Shown: piece by piece, positions 48,459 to 59,293 of the stretch
Layout: every line of letters starts with the position of its first letter
Position numbering within the stretch: the first letter of the stretch is position 1
Assembly (NCBI GenBank): GCA_020091685.1
Contig: CM034595.1
Location: 13,754,525 to 13,818,524 of the forward strand
Reading direction: 5' to 3'
Length of the DNA: 64,000 nt
From: Lutjanus erythropterus
Taxonomy: Eukaryota > Chordata > Actinopteri > Lutjaniformes > Lutjanidae
Translations under genes and position numbers: made by a program
Notes under the pieces: generated by a model
What the model was told of the DNA's origin: nothing
What the model saw: the letters and a program-made list of their open reading frames with translations, nothing else
Database searches by the model: none

Positions 48459-50469
48459 AGTGACCGTCACTTTCCACGGTGCTTCTCATGCAGGAATTAC
48501 AAACAAATCAAGTCTGTCAGTTTGGAAAAATCATCCCGTTTTTCGGGGTAAGGAGCTTTTTTTGACGTCTTCTTTTCAAACTGGCTGCTCTTTTCTGGAC
48601 TTGATGGCTGGATCGGCTTCGAGAATACAGAGCAGAAAAATTACGAAGGGATTCGGCCAGCAGCTCCTGACACCTTCATGTCCATCAAAGATCATCTTCC
48701 TTCATGTCTCTCATGGCAGGGTAAAAAAGAAGCACCTTGAAACCCAAGTTTTCAGTTCACTCCCCCCTTGGAAAGAGAAAAAAAAAAAATCCCCCTAATC
48801 TCCAGCGCTGTTTGGAGGGGGACGAGACTTTGCTGCGCCTTTTTACGCACACCAAACCTAAAAAATAAATAAACTCTGGCGGCAACCAAACAAATAAGTC
48901 CCGTGTGAGCGCAGCGCACAGCTCTGATAAGTAATGTATCCTCGTGTTTCCTTCTCTTCTTGTGCCAGAGACCTGAAACAGAGAAAAGGGGGAGAGGAGA
49001 AAATAGACAGACAGGCATTAGATGGGTTAATGTCAGTCCCGTCACCACCACGCCACCTCAGCCCGGATCCAGCCTCACCAGTCCGGCGGAGACTTTTTCC
49101 TCCCTCCCCTCCTTCCCTCTTTCTCTCCCATTGAGGAGGAAAAAATAAATGGGACCAGCAGACTTTCTCTCGTACTTACGTTTTAAGAGTCGTGGAAATA
49201 ATTTCCACCGCTCATCTCATCGCATCATGGACAGACAGAGTCGCTTTTTTGGGAAGGGGTGGCTGGTTGATGCGGTGGAGAGGATATCACTTGAGAGAGA
49301 GGGGGGAAACAAACAAGACGCAGGCGCATCCAAAAGCTTCGCCAACAAACAGATCAGGTCGACATGGACTCAAATATTTGTCTCTTTTGAAAAAAAGGCG
49401 AAAAAGAGGGAGGAAAACTCCAGGGGACTGATCCGAGGGCTCCCAAAAAAGAAAAAATGGAAACGCGGTGGATCCAGAAGCTGTTTCAGACAGTCTCAAC
49501 TGATAGACAGACGCATCGAGTGGCTTTTCCTGCTACATTTTTACTCCTCCCCTCTCCACAAGCGTCACCCCTGACAGAGGAGCCTACCTGTCAATCTTTT
49601 TAATTGTCTTGTTTTCCCCCCTCTCTCTCTCCGTCTCCCTTTGCTCGAAAAAATCCCAAAACCTCCTACAAAGGAAAGAATCCTTTCGGAACTTAACGGC
49701 AGATAAACTAAAAACAAACTTACACGAGCGTGTATCGCAAACCACAACAAGTACTCCACATGAATAACGTTGTTACAACTTAGATGTCACCTTTAGATAA
49801 TAAAAGCGTGGCACGAGTTAGAGGTTCGGCTCCCACTGGGGGTGGGACGAAGGTTGAATGGTCCAATATGTTGTTGTAACAGCAGTGTTACAGGATTATT
49901 GTGAAAAGCATCGATGCTTCCAGAAAATGACAGACAGATGACAATAGATGATAACACCGCTGCGTGAATGCAAAGCGAGCAACACTTTGACAAATCGCTG
50001 ATGCAGGCTGTGGTTACAGGTGTAACATGTGGCCACAAACATGTTTCGGTAACAGCAGCCCCCCCTCCAAAATAAAATCAAAATAAATAAGAGCGCGTTT
50101 ACGCAAGACGCGCAATTATTATAGTTACTGTTCTGATGTTTTTAAAAGATCCGACGTGGTCGGGGTTGTTTTCGTGGGAGGAAAAACGGTTGAGGATATG
50201 TTAGGAGATGAGGATTGATTTGTTTCACCTTACTAGGAAGTGAGTGTTGTGTCCGGGAAGGGGAGGGACTCCGACGACAAGTCTGGGGCGCTGCTGTGCT
50301 GCTTTACAAGGCTGCACCAGTGCAACGATTTGATCCGAAATACTCGATTCAGAGCTTGTTGTTTTGTTTAACTAACAGAGAGTCCCGCTAGGAAGAATTC
50401 TGGCTTTTATTTTTTTGTAACAGCGCGTTTTAGCCCCCACAACCCGGCCCGGCCCGGCCTGCACGCTGC

Positions 50470-50511
50470 ATGTGCAGAGAGGGGGGGAAGAGAGCCTATA
50501 GCGCAGGCTAA
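50470..50511 (+). other. Upstream ORF 1 in the zadh2 leader (13 codons)
   Basis: This is an ATG-initiated frame of 13 sense codons ending in TAA. Its stop overlaps the start of the next upstream frame in the sequence TAATG. It matters only if transcription starts before 50470, which is not known. Confidence 0.35.
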
Positions 50512-50573
50512 TGGCAGTCTGGCTTATCGCTGCCACAAACGTTGAAGTTGTCGGTGAACTTTGTCACATTTAG
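50511..50573 (+). other. Upstream ORF 2 in the zadh2 leader (20 codons)
   Basis: This ATG frame has G at +4 but a weak -3 base. It reads [20 protein letters not shown] and stops at TAG 50571-50573, five bases before the zadh2 ATG. It is out of frame with zadh2. It could tune zadh2 translation by reinitiation or leaky scanning; this is inferred. Confidence 0.35.
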
Positions 50574-50578
50574 GAGCC

Positions 50579-50862
50579 ATGTCCAGCCAGCTGCTGGCGA
50601 GGAACGGCAGGAGAGCAGTGTCGCTAATCGGCGGGGGGCGCAGAGGCACCGACGCACTTTCAGGAGTTCATCTGACTGCGCGGCGCTCCATCATAGACAT
50701 GTCCTACTCCGCGCACTTCATGGATTTTAAAGGATCCTCCATACCGAGCAGCATGAAAAAGCTGGTCGTAAACAAGCTCAGTCCTAATTTCAGAGAGGCC
50801 GTGTCCGTGCAAACCGTCGCGGTCCCTACACCCGGAGACGCGGACTTGCTCGTCAGAAATCG
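50579..50862 (+). CDS. zadh2: zadh2/ptgr3 coding exon 1: prostaglandin reductase 3, N-terminal part (residues 1-95)
   Basis: This is the first coding exon of zinc-binding alcohol dehydrogenase domain-containing 2, now called prostaglandin reductase 3. The start is the ATG at 50579 (gagccATG, G at -3). The codons upstream in this frame have no ATG before the reading frame closes. Residues 1-40 are Arg-rich with no acidic residue before about 25, resembling a mitochondrial presequence. Met41 ([10 protein letters not shown]) aligns with the conserved start of the enzyme domain, which in human begins about 14 residues after the initiator. The exon ends in LVRNR with the last Arg codon split (CG|GTAAGT donor, GT at 50863-50864). 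GC content is high, as in a promoter-proximal CpG-rich exon. It lies head to head with tshz1. Confidence 0.96.
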
Positions 50863-51116
50863 GTAAGTTGTTGTTTTTGAAAAGGTGGGAACAGAAACCG
50901 CGTTCAGAATGAGCCAGTGAGTCTATTTATGGGTCATTATTTGCTGCCGATCTATCAGAAGTTGTAGAAAGGGCTCCGCTTACCTCGATTTACCCATGTC
51001 CAGCACCTGCGATCATCATCATCATCACAAGATGGCAAAATACGTGAGGAATAAGCGCTGTACTGTAATTCCAAGTTCCGCCCTCTCTGCATTTGTCTAT
51101 CAATCCATCTCGGCAT

Positions 51117-51180
51117 CTCTCTCTCTCTCCCCTCTATCTCTCCACCTCTCTCTCTCTCTCTCTCTCTGTCCTCCTGTCTC
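51117..51180 (+). repeat. (CT)n simple repeat in zadh2 intron
   Basis: Two CT runs separated by CCCTCTATCTCTCCAC. Confidence 0.85.
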
Positions 51181-52114
51181 TCTACGTCACCAAACTGCAA
51201 ACAGAAAGTCACGGAGGGGGGGCTCACACTGGCATCAGGAGATGGAGATGATGGAGAAGGAGATGCAGTGTTACATGGCGCGGGAATTGCAGTATCATTT
51301 CTCTCATTCAGCAGCAGCAGCAGAAGAAGAAGAAGCCAGCAGTGTGTTCACGGTTACAGGGGAGAGTGAAGCCACCTCTGTGTCTCCATGACACAGACTC
51401 AGTGATTACTATAGAAATTTATTTTTTAAAAAGTATTTTACTACATTCGCTCATGCAAGATGGAACATGTATATAATCATGTCTTTTTGTAGGATTCCTG
51501 ATTCTATTTCTGATTCCAGCTGGAGGTGATATCTTACCCTAATTTTGCTTTATTACATTACAGAGTGTATATGTGCCTCATCTGATTCCACATGTTAAAT
51601 TAGCATAACATTAACACATCTCAGGGTTAATTGTGTTATTTCCTGCCAATAAATCACATATTATCCATCAGATTGAGTGTAAACACAGTACATTAGTGGC
51701 TTACTGCCTTACAAAACAGAAATCAGGTGCTTGTGAACTAAGACCTTTGACCGTTAGTGAGTTATCACCGGTATGGGACCAGTGAAGGTGTTTTAACTAA
51801 CAGAGCAAATAAATATTTCAGTTTATGGTGCAAATTGAGAACCACATTGTGTACCATATTGCACAGCAGCAGTGTAATCGTAATGAAATGTCTATTGTAA
51901 AGGTGTTAAATGAGGAATCTCAGAGTGAGAAATTCATAATTGAAAACGTCATGACTGCAGTGAAAGAGGTGCATTCATTCACAAGGAAGAAATTAAACTT
52001 TTCCACATTTTAGATGTTAGACTTCAGACTTTATTGTCGTGTTACTGATGACATCATAGATGCAGATCCTTTCAACACACAGTAAGTCTCAAGATTTCCC
52101 AGGTTCTCCGCACA

Positions 52115-52459
52115 AGGTCTGCAACTAACGATTGTTTTCACTGGCGATTAATCTGTCGATTATTGTCTTGATTAAATGATTAGTTGTTTGGTCCATGAAA
52201 TATCTGGAAGTGTCGATCAATGTTTCTCAGAGCCCAAGGTGATGTCCTCAGATGTTTTGTTTTTTTTTCCCCACAACTCAAAGATATTCAGTTTACTGTC
52301 ATAGAAGACTAAAGAAACCAGAACATATTCACATCTGAGAAGCTGAAATCAGAGAATTTGGCAGTATTTTCTTAAAAAAAACTCAAAACAATTTAACAGT
52401 TATCAAAAAATATAGTAATTTAATAGTTGATAGTTAATTGACTTATCACTACAGCTCTA
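52115..52459 (+). mobile_element. MITE family A copy in tandem unit 1
   Basis: Begins GGTCTGCAACTAACGATTG and ends TATCACTACAGCTCTAC. Body contains TTAGTTGTTTGGTCCATGAAA and AGATATTCAGTTTACTGTCAT. Confidence 0.75.
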
Positions 52460-52789
52460 CAAGTAACAGAATAAAAACACATTTCTGTTTGTGGAATTGT
52501 GGTGAAAATTGAGAACAAAGTGAACCATACTGCACAGCATCAGTGTAATCCTAATGAAATCTTAAATGTAAAGGTGTTAAATGAGGAATTTCAGAGTGAG
52601 AAATTGATAATTGAAAAGATCAGGACTGCAGTGAAAGACATGGATTCATTCACAAGGAAGAAATGAAACTTTTTTTCATCATTTAAATTGTTAAACTTTA
52701 GACTTTTATTGTCTTGTTACTGATGACAACATGGCTGCAGATTCTTTCGACATCCTCAAGTCTCAAGATTCCCAGAGTGCTTCACACTA

Positions 52790-53142
52790 AGCTTGCAACT
52801 AATAATTTTCATTATCATTCATCTGTCTTTCATTTTCTCCATTAATCGATTAGTTTGTTTGGTCCGTGAAATGTCAGAAAATGGTGAAAAATGCCAGTCG
52901 CAGTTTGCCAAAGCCCAAGATGATGTCCTCAAATGTCTTGTTTTGTCCACAGCCCAAAGATATTCAGTTCACCATCACAGAGGATCAGAAAATATTCACA
53001 TCTGAGAAGCTGAAAGTGGAGAATGTGGACATGTTTTTTTGCTTAAAAAATAAGTGAAAACAATTGATCAGTTTTGAATATAGTTGGCAGTTAATTTTAT
53101 AGTTGACAACTAATCTGTTATTCAACAAATCATTGCAGCTCT
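52790..53142 (+). mobile_element. MITE family A copy in tandem unit 2
   Basis: Begins GCTTGCAACTAATAATTTTC and ends ACAAATCATTGCAGCTCT. Body contains AAATGTCAGAAAATGGTG and GTCTTGTTTTGTCCACAGCCC. Confidence 0.75.
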
Positions 53143-53470
53143 AAAACTAACAGAGAAAATAAATGTTTCTGTTTGTGGAATTGTGGTGCAACCCGAGAAC
53201 CATGTGTATCACACTGCAGAGCTTCAGTGTAATCCTAATGAAATCTCAAATGTAAAGGTGTAAAATGATGAATTTCAGAGTGAGAAAGACAGAATTGAGA
53301 AGCTCATGACTGCAGTGAAGGAAGTAGATTAATTCACAAGCAAGCAATTATCTTTTTCCTCATTTTAGATGTTAGACCTAGACTTCAGACTTTTTGTCTT
53401 GTTACTGATGACATCATGGATGCAGACCTGTAAACATACAGTAAATCCTCAAGTCTCATGTTCCCTGAGT

Positions 53471-53773
53471 GCTAACAGTTATTTTCATTATTGATTAGTC
53501 TGTCGATCATTTTCTCGATTAATCGATACATTTTGTGCTCCCTAAAATGTCAGAAATATTGAAAAATGTTGATCATTGTTTCCCAAAACCTAAGGAGATA
53601 TCGTCAAATGTCTTGTTTTGTCCACAACCCAAAAGTATGACAGTTTACTGTCATAAAGGAGTACAGACACCAGAAAATATTCACATCTGAGAAGATGAAA
53701 TCACAGAATATGGACTTTTTTTTTTAATGAGACAAAACGATTGATCAATCATCAAAATATTTTTGCAGCTCTA
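53471..53773 (+). mobile_element. MITE family A copy in tandem unit 3, 5' end lost
   Basis: The start is truncated (GCTAACAGTTATTTTCATT) and the end reads TTTTTGCAGCTCT. Body contains CTCCCTAAAATGTCAG and GTCTTGTTTTGTCCACAACCC. Confidence 0.7.
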
Positions 53774-54060
53774 AAATTAACATAGAGAAATGACAGAAAA
53801 AATATGTGTGTGGAACTGTGTAAATTGAGAACCACATGTACCATATTGCACAGCATCAGTGCAATCCTAATGAAATCTCAATTGTAAAGGTGTTAAATGA
53901 GGAATCTCAGAGTGAGAAATTGATAATTGGAAAGATCAGGACTGCAGCGAAAGAGGTGCATTCATTCACAAGAAAAACTTTTTTGTGTTTTGGGTGTTTC
54001 TGATGACATCACTGAAGCAGATCTTTTCAGCATGCAGTAAATCCTCAAGTCTCACTCTGC

Positions 54061-55353
54061 CCCCTCATATTTAATCCATGTGTGTACTTCTGAGTAAAAC
54101 TTACAAGTATAATCAGTAGCATTTGCCCGAGCTTTTCGTAGTTTATTGTTGTGCCTCATTCCCAGGACACCAAATACCAACATTTTGGGTTGGTCAATTG
54201 TTAGGAGCACAGCAGAATAATGTGAAATACAGGCAGAGGGCAGGGCCTCTGCAGATGCACACTACACACTGACATATTGTTTTTGTTTTGTTTGTTTTTT
54301 TGGGGGGGGTGTTGCATATTATTCTTTTAAATGTACACAAGTAAATTACCTGCACATGAGATGCAGAGGTGGTATCATATTGTCTGATGTGCTTTTTATA
54401 ATGTTTTTTGAACTGGATTATCCTGAGTGCTTGGTCCAAAATTATACATTTTCTTTTAATAATATTTTTTGATAAGAATGCTCTTCAAAATGATGATTTA
54501 CATAATTTCATTTATCTTTCAGTTTAGGTATAAACAAAACAAAATATCAAAATTTCAGGCCTACATTTCATTTGGTATTTTTCAAAGTGTAGCATTTGTA
54601 TCACACATCAGTGACACCTATCATGTTATTATATTATGATGCTTGTTGAGGTTTTAAATTTGCTGAATTTTGGTGAGAAGATTATTAGATTCACAAGTGT
54701 TTCAAGGGTTTTTGAATGTGTTTAAACTCAGTATTTTTAGTTAAGTATGAAACTGATTCCATAGATGTAACATAGTCAAATCAAGGTGCTTTGTTATATC
54801 ATCATGACCTATCTATAAAGCGCAGAAGCATTATCTACAAGCTCAAAGTACATGTGTGACATGCACAGTAATGAGGCACAGCAAGCGTGCCGCTCTAAAA
54901 GACAGTAAATGATTTATTTATACATTCCTTTCTCACATATTTGTTTCCAACATGTTACCAAAGTAAGATGAAAACAGCCGTCTTCGTGTTGAGGCAAGAG
55001 GCAACTATCTAAGATTTTTTTAAAAGTGCAGTTTGTTGTGGGTGTCTCTGAAGACAATGAATCATGACATCATGCAATGTGTTTTGTGATACAAACCTTT
55101 CCCTGTCAGCGCAGGACTGTTCTCTTCCAGAGAAAAAGGAGTCATTGCCAAAACAAACCAGAGTGTTTGTGCCCCGTGCAGACATGTCTTCAGAAGGAAG
55201 CTGAAGTCTTGACCTTCAGACAGGAATTGAGAGAATATATGGCCACACTAATGACCACATGAAAGCTTCTGGACATGATTGTGAATGCTATGTGTGCATT
55301 TTTGTTTTATTTTCTCACATTTAATCCACAGTTCTTGCTTTTCTGTGTTTCAG
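54061..55353. other. zadh2 intron segment, AT-rich, nothing recognised
   Basis: Single-copy-looking AT-rich DNA up to the exon 2 acceptor. No repeat or gene recognised. Confidence 0.4.
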
Positions 55354-56284
55354 TTTTGTGGGAATCAACGCCTCTGATATTAATTACTCGGCAGGCCGTT
55401 ACGACCCCTCTGTGAAGCCCCCCTTCGATGCCGGTTTCGAGGGTATCGGCGAGGTCGTTGGCCTCGGCCTCAGCGCCAGCTCCCGTTACACCATCGGGGA
55501 CACTGTGGCCTACTTCGGCAGCGGTGCGTTTGCTGAGTACACAGTGGTGCCAGCCAAGGAAAGTGTGCCTGTCCCCACGGTGAAGCCAGAGTTCCTCACG
55601 CTGCTGGTCAGCGGTGCCACAGCCTACATCGCCTTGAAACGTCTGGGCGACCTGGCCAAAGGTGAGACGGTCCTGGTCACGGCAGCCGCAGGAGGGACGG
55701 GACAGTTTGCAGTGCAGTTCGCCAAGCAGGCTGGCTGTCATGTGATCGGGACCTGTTCGTCCAACGAGAAAGCCGGCTTCCTGAAATCCATCGGCTGCGA
55801 CAGGCCGATCAACTACACCGCGGAAGATCTGGCGAAGACACTGAGGAAAGAGTACCCACAAGGCGTAGACGTGGTGTATGAGTCAGTCGGAGGCAGCGTC
55901 TTGGAACTCGCAGTGAACTGTTTGGCCAATAAGGGTCGTCTGATAGTGATCGGCTTCATCTCAGGGTACCAGACGGCATCAGGGATCCCGCCCTTCAGAG
56001 GGGGAACACTTCCAGTCAAGCTGCTCCAGAAGTCGGCCAGCATCCGGGGTTTCTTCCTGCCACACTTCTTGAGTGACTACAGGGAGGCTCTGGGCAGCAT
56101 GATGCAGATGATTGCCAAGGGGAAGCTGATGTGTGAGGTGGATTGTGGTGATCTGGCTCCAGAGGGGCGGTTCGTAGGCTTGGAGTCAGTCTTCCGGGCC
56201 GTTGACTACATGTATGCTGGGAAAAACCTGGGCAAGGTGGTGGTTGAGGTGGCACCACCCTCTGTTAGCAATAGTAAGCTGTGA
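55354..56284 (+). CDS. zadh2: zadh2/ptgr3 coding exon 2: prostaglandin reductase 3, catalytic and NADPH-binding part (residues 95-404)
   Basis: This exon completes an MDR-superfamily (quinone oxidoreductase/zeta-crystallin-like) enzyme; mammalian PTGR3 reduces 15-keto-prostaglandins with NADPH and dampens PPAR-gamma-driven adipogenesis. The acceptor is ttctgtgtttcag|TTTTGTGGG, so the first T completes the split Arg codon and [19 protein letters not shown] follows. The Rossmann glycine motif AAAGGTGQ is at about 205-212, followed by [17 protein letters not shown]. The catalytic zinc ligands of classical alcohol dehydrogenases are not evident, as expected for this branch despite the gene name. 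The protein ends in SNSKL, a canonical PTS1 peroxisome import signal. The stop is TGA at 56282-56284. Total length is 404 residues against about 377 in human; the excess is mostly the N-terminal extension. Confidence 0.97.
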
Positions 56285-56390
56285 TTAACCTGATTGATAA
56301 TGCACTAACAAAATCATACTTGAACTCAAATGATTGTTAAGATAAAAATCAACAGTTGTAGAGCTTTAATTTATTTTTTACACATTATGT

Positions 56391-57777
56391 GGTCACACTT
56401 TATGGTAAAAGAAACATGAATTATCATGAATTCATACATGACAGCATGAAAAATGAAAAACATGAATTCATGTTCTACCTCATGAACTAACATGAATGTA
56501 CAAGAATTAACTAAAGCCTGACAAATATATCAGCAGATTGACATCGGCATATCACGGCAATATCAGTCTATATCAGCATCAGCATATATGTTGTCCAGTA
56601 TGAAAACTTTTTTATAGAGAACATAATGCAGGTTTTTATTTCTTGGCTTTATAGACAGCATTTTATACACCAAACTTTATTGTTAAACTGTAAAAAAAAT
56701 CCTGCCTTTGTCACAATTAATAATAATGATATAGATATACTGATTATTGGTACTCTCATTGATACTACTCGCCATAATTTGGTGCAAAAAATAAAATCAT
56801 CAAGTTAAATTGTTTTTTCCTTAACATTTTTCCCCATCAGCTGTTTATCTAACATTATAAAGCTGTTTATGTAACATCATAAATACCCATACCAGTACCA
56901 TTCAGCATTCACCATATTTAGAAGCTTATCAATATTTCTGTACTATCAGGAACAGTACTGGATTAGTACAGTTTCTCAACCACCCTTCTCTATACTATAT
57001 TCTGTACTGGTCACACTCTAGAATTAACAGTGTCTCATGCATGATGTAATACCAGAACATATGTATATATGATAATTAATGCAACAACGGAGGTATTTCA
57101 ATCATAATGATTTCTGAGTTGTTGATGATGTTCATGTCTTCTTTATAGTGAAGTCTGCAGTTAACATGACCAACAAACCTGACCAGTCACAGCACATGTA
57201 TTCTGTTGAATTCCAAGTGTTGTAGTCAAGATTAACTAAGCATTACTTCATCACGCTTGTGGCCCTTCAAAATAAATCAGCCATGCTATACTTAGGAATT
57301 ATGTATTTGAAAAAACAAATGCAAATTGGATCATTTTCCATTTCAATTATTTAGTTAGGAAGAAACAAAAAGTTAGTATGTGGTTTCACAAATATGCCAC
57401 CATTAATCACATCAGTGTTAAAGAAAGACAGATCAGTACTTCATTGCGTAATGCTTTGTTCATCATGAGTACATGAGTACATGAGCACTGCTGTGACTAA
57501 GATGGTATTTTGGCCTGTCACCTTAACTACAGACTTTCCTCTGAAGAAGGCATGAAAATCACTATTAACTCATAAATCATAATGATTGAAATACATTAGC
57601 TGTAGCATTAATGAATGTATTATTCTTTCATAAAGATAATAATGCATGGGGTACTGTTAAGTCTTGTACATGGCTAGTAGATCATGAAGTACTGCATGAA
57701 TGAATGCATGCTTTTTCATGCATGAAGTCATGTATGAATTCATGACAATTCATGTACCCTCACTATAAAGTGTTACC
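56391..57777. mobile_element. hAT-like inverted-repeat transposon just downstream of zadh2
   Basis: The left end GGTCACACTTTATGG and the right end (reverse complement GGTAACACTTTATAG) are inverted repeats. Both continue inward to ACATGAATTNTCATGAATTC and ATACATGA, about 55 bp in all. Flanks are CATTATGT (56383-56390) and AATTATGT (57778-57785), an 8-bp target-site duplication with one mismatch, as expected for hAT-type insertion. No transposase. Its left part holds a further element at about 56512-56800. The element starts 106 bp after the zadh2 stop codon. Confidence 0.75.
56512..56800 (-). mobile_element. Family B element fragment nested in the downstream transposon
   Basis: Text such as ATTGTTAAACTGTAAAAAAAATCCTGC is, in reverse, related to the 12850-12900 part of the nested element at 12517-13180 (key shared words TTAAACTGTAAAA and ATCCTGC). 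It begins AAGCCTGACAAATATATCAGC, resembling family B ends. It carries an AATAAA at 56790-56795. Confidence 0.5.
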
Positions 57778-57789
57778 AATTATGTTTAT

Positions 57790-59015
57790 TTTTGTAAGAT
57801 GAATGATATAACATTATAAGTAAAGCTACATGTGAATAAACATAATAAGCAACTTTATTTTCTTCTCTCATGGTTTTGGAAACTATATGCAATACAAAGA
57901 TATTTTCTTAGTATTATTATTTATGTGAATGAATTTACTATGAAAATAAATCAGAAAATCAACTAATAATATGCATTGATGATAATATTGCACAAATGTT
58001 CTAACTAAAAATCAGAAACTGTAGCGTCTGTAATCTTGCCCAGAAATTTTTTTTTACAGTGTTCCCTAAGTCCACCTCTGAAATAATTTCAGAGCTGCTG
58101 CCATAATGTGCTCGCTTTTAGCACTCTCACGCACTTTATCTACCATAAATGTTTTATGATAGACTTCATTGTTTTTCTAATAGGGGCTTACATTGGTATG
58201 TGCTTGTCAAAAGTGAGTGCAGCTCCAGGTGTGCTTGGTATTTCATGGCCTGTTTGTGGCTGACAGAAACGGCATTCACACAATCAATCTTTTCATTCAC
58301 ATGCCCAGAAGCTGCACATAATAAAAAAAAATTAGTCCGGCTAACCAGGAGTTGGACTAGAAAATGCCATTACTTTTCCCCACTGGAAGTAAAGAAAATC
58401 ACTTATAGTGAATGTGTTGTGAAATGCCCTTTGACATTTCTTTTTTCATTTCCATTTTTTAGTATTTAATTTAGCTGTGGAAACGAGAAACAAGGCAGCA
58501 TAACATTTTTTAGGAAGTTTAGTCACATGGCAGCTCAGTTCTACATAAAACCCAAATGATCAGCGTCATACAAAAGATAAGACTTGAAAAATAAGGCTTT
58601 ATTACAACTTTAAAAAGCCAGAATAAGTAGAATATTTCCAGGGCTAGAACATTTTATTTGCCCCCATATTTAAAAAGCAAAAAGCTGATATGAGATGCTG
58701 TATGTTGAGGTCGTCCATGTTGTATTAATGTACTGTATGTAGTGTAAAACAAACACCTGTTCCTACCTGGCAGGGAGGGCTGTAGTGTTCATGCACTGTG
58801 AACATGTTATTTCCTCATCCAGGTGGCCACTCAAAATATAACCCAGTGTGAAATACGTTACAGGTGTGACCCCAGCATGCAAAGCTGCTACCTTCACCAG
58901 ACGGTGCAGGAAATCAGAAACACACCAGGCCAAAGCTGTTTTGAATGTGTAGTGTAGTAAGTCAGAGCAGCACTAGATAGTGTTTGACATAAACAGTCGT
59001 CAGTTATAGTGTTTA
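57790..59015. other. Intergenic stretch, nothing recognised
   Basis: AT-rich DNA. A 19-base palindrome with CTCTGAAAT arms lies at 58076-58094. A 106-codon frame at 58149-58469 has no recognisable domain. No gene supported. Confidence 0.4.
57835..57840 (+). terminator. zadh2: Candidate zadh2 polyadenylation signal AATAAA
   Basis: This is the first AATAAA beyond the transposon that follows zadh2. Earlier AATAAA words at 56790-56795 and 57271-57276 lie inside transposon DNA; none was seen between the stop codon and 56391. Which is used is unknown. Confidence 0.25.
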
Positions 59016-59018
59016 CCA

Positions 59019-59293
59019 GGGCTGCAACTAATACTTATCTTCATTATCGATTAATCTGTCGTTGATTTTCTCGATTATTTGATTAGCTGTTTGGTCCATA
59101 AAATGTCCACAACCTAAATATATTCATTTTGTTGTCATAGTGTAATAAAGAAACTAGAAAATATTCACAGTTGAGAAGGTGGAATCAGAGCATTTGGACA
59201 TATTTAAAAAACAAAAAAATAAATGTAACTGATCATCAAAATAGCTGGCAATTGATTTTATAGTTGATAACTAATCAATTGTGATTAGCAATG
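59019..59293 (+). mobile_element. MITE family A copy
   Basis: Begins AGGGCTGCAACTAATACTTATC, contains TTAGCTGTTTGGTCCATAAAATG and AGAAACTAGAAAATATTCAC, and ends near CAATTGTGATTAGCAATG. Confidence 0.75.

Larger units (their letters stand above)
48459..50578. promoter_or_regulatory. Shared intergenic region between divergent tshz1 and zadh2 starts
   Basis: Only 2120 bases separate the two start codons, which point away from each other, so both promoters and both 5' untranslated regions must lie here unless an upstream non-coding exon exists elsewhere. The zadh2 side (about 50255-50520) is rich in GC-box-like and CCGGCCCGG words. The tshz1 side (48459-49600) is mixed and contains several long open frames that look accidental. 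No obvious TATA box at a sensible distance from either start was found, which fits CpG-type dispersed initiation. Transcription start sites are not determinable here. Confidence 0.6.
51790..54060 (+). repeat. Four-unit tandem array of a composite repeat in zadh2 intron 1
   Basis: A unit of about 630-685 bp is repeated at about 51790-52463, 52464-53145, 53146-53774 and (partial) 53775-54060. Using the GAGAACCA/GAGAACAAAG anchor, spacing is 674, 684 and 632 bases. Each unit has a non-transposon half (GTGTTAAATGAGGAATCTCAG, GACTGCAGTGAAAGA, CATTCATTCACAAG, TTACTGATGACATCA). In units 1-3 this is followed by a MITE family A copy. The fourth unit lacks the MITE half. This is a segmental tandem duplication that carried its transposon along. 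Confidence 0.85.
50863..55353 (+). other. zadh2: zadh2 intron 1 (4.5 kb)
   Basis: A phase-2 intron with a GTAAGT donor and a pyrimidine-rich TTTCAG acceptor. The first 600 bases hold a CT-rich simple repeat (about 51117-51180) and a CAG/AAG tract near 51310. The middle, 51790-54060, is a tandem array of a composite repeat listed separately. 54060-55350 is AT-rich and shows nothing that I recognise. Confidence 0.92.

Noticed and set aside
48391-48798. 135-codon plus-strand frame covering tshz1 exon 1
   Set aside because: The conserved MPRRKQQEPRRSA and donor are on the opposite strand; the plus frame has no recognisable features.
50561-50578. TTG as a start codon six codons upstream of the zadh2 ATG
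   Set aside because: Vertebrate initiation at TTG is very rare and an ATG in good context follows at 50579.
51790-54060. CRISPR-like or satellite array
   Set aside because: Units are over 600 bp and contain MITEs; no short direct repeats with spacers are present anywhere in the window.
55307-55861. 184-codon minus-strand frame antisense to zadh2 exon 2
   Set aside because: It mirrors the well-supported coding exon on the other strand and has no independent similarity; it is a codon-bias shadow.
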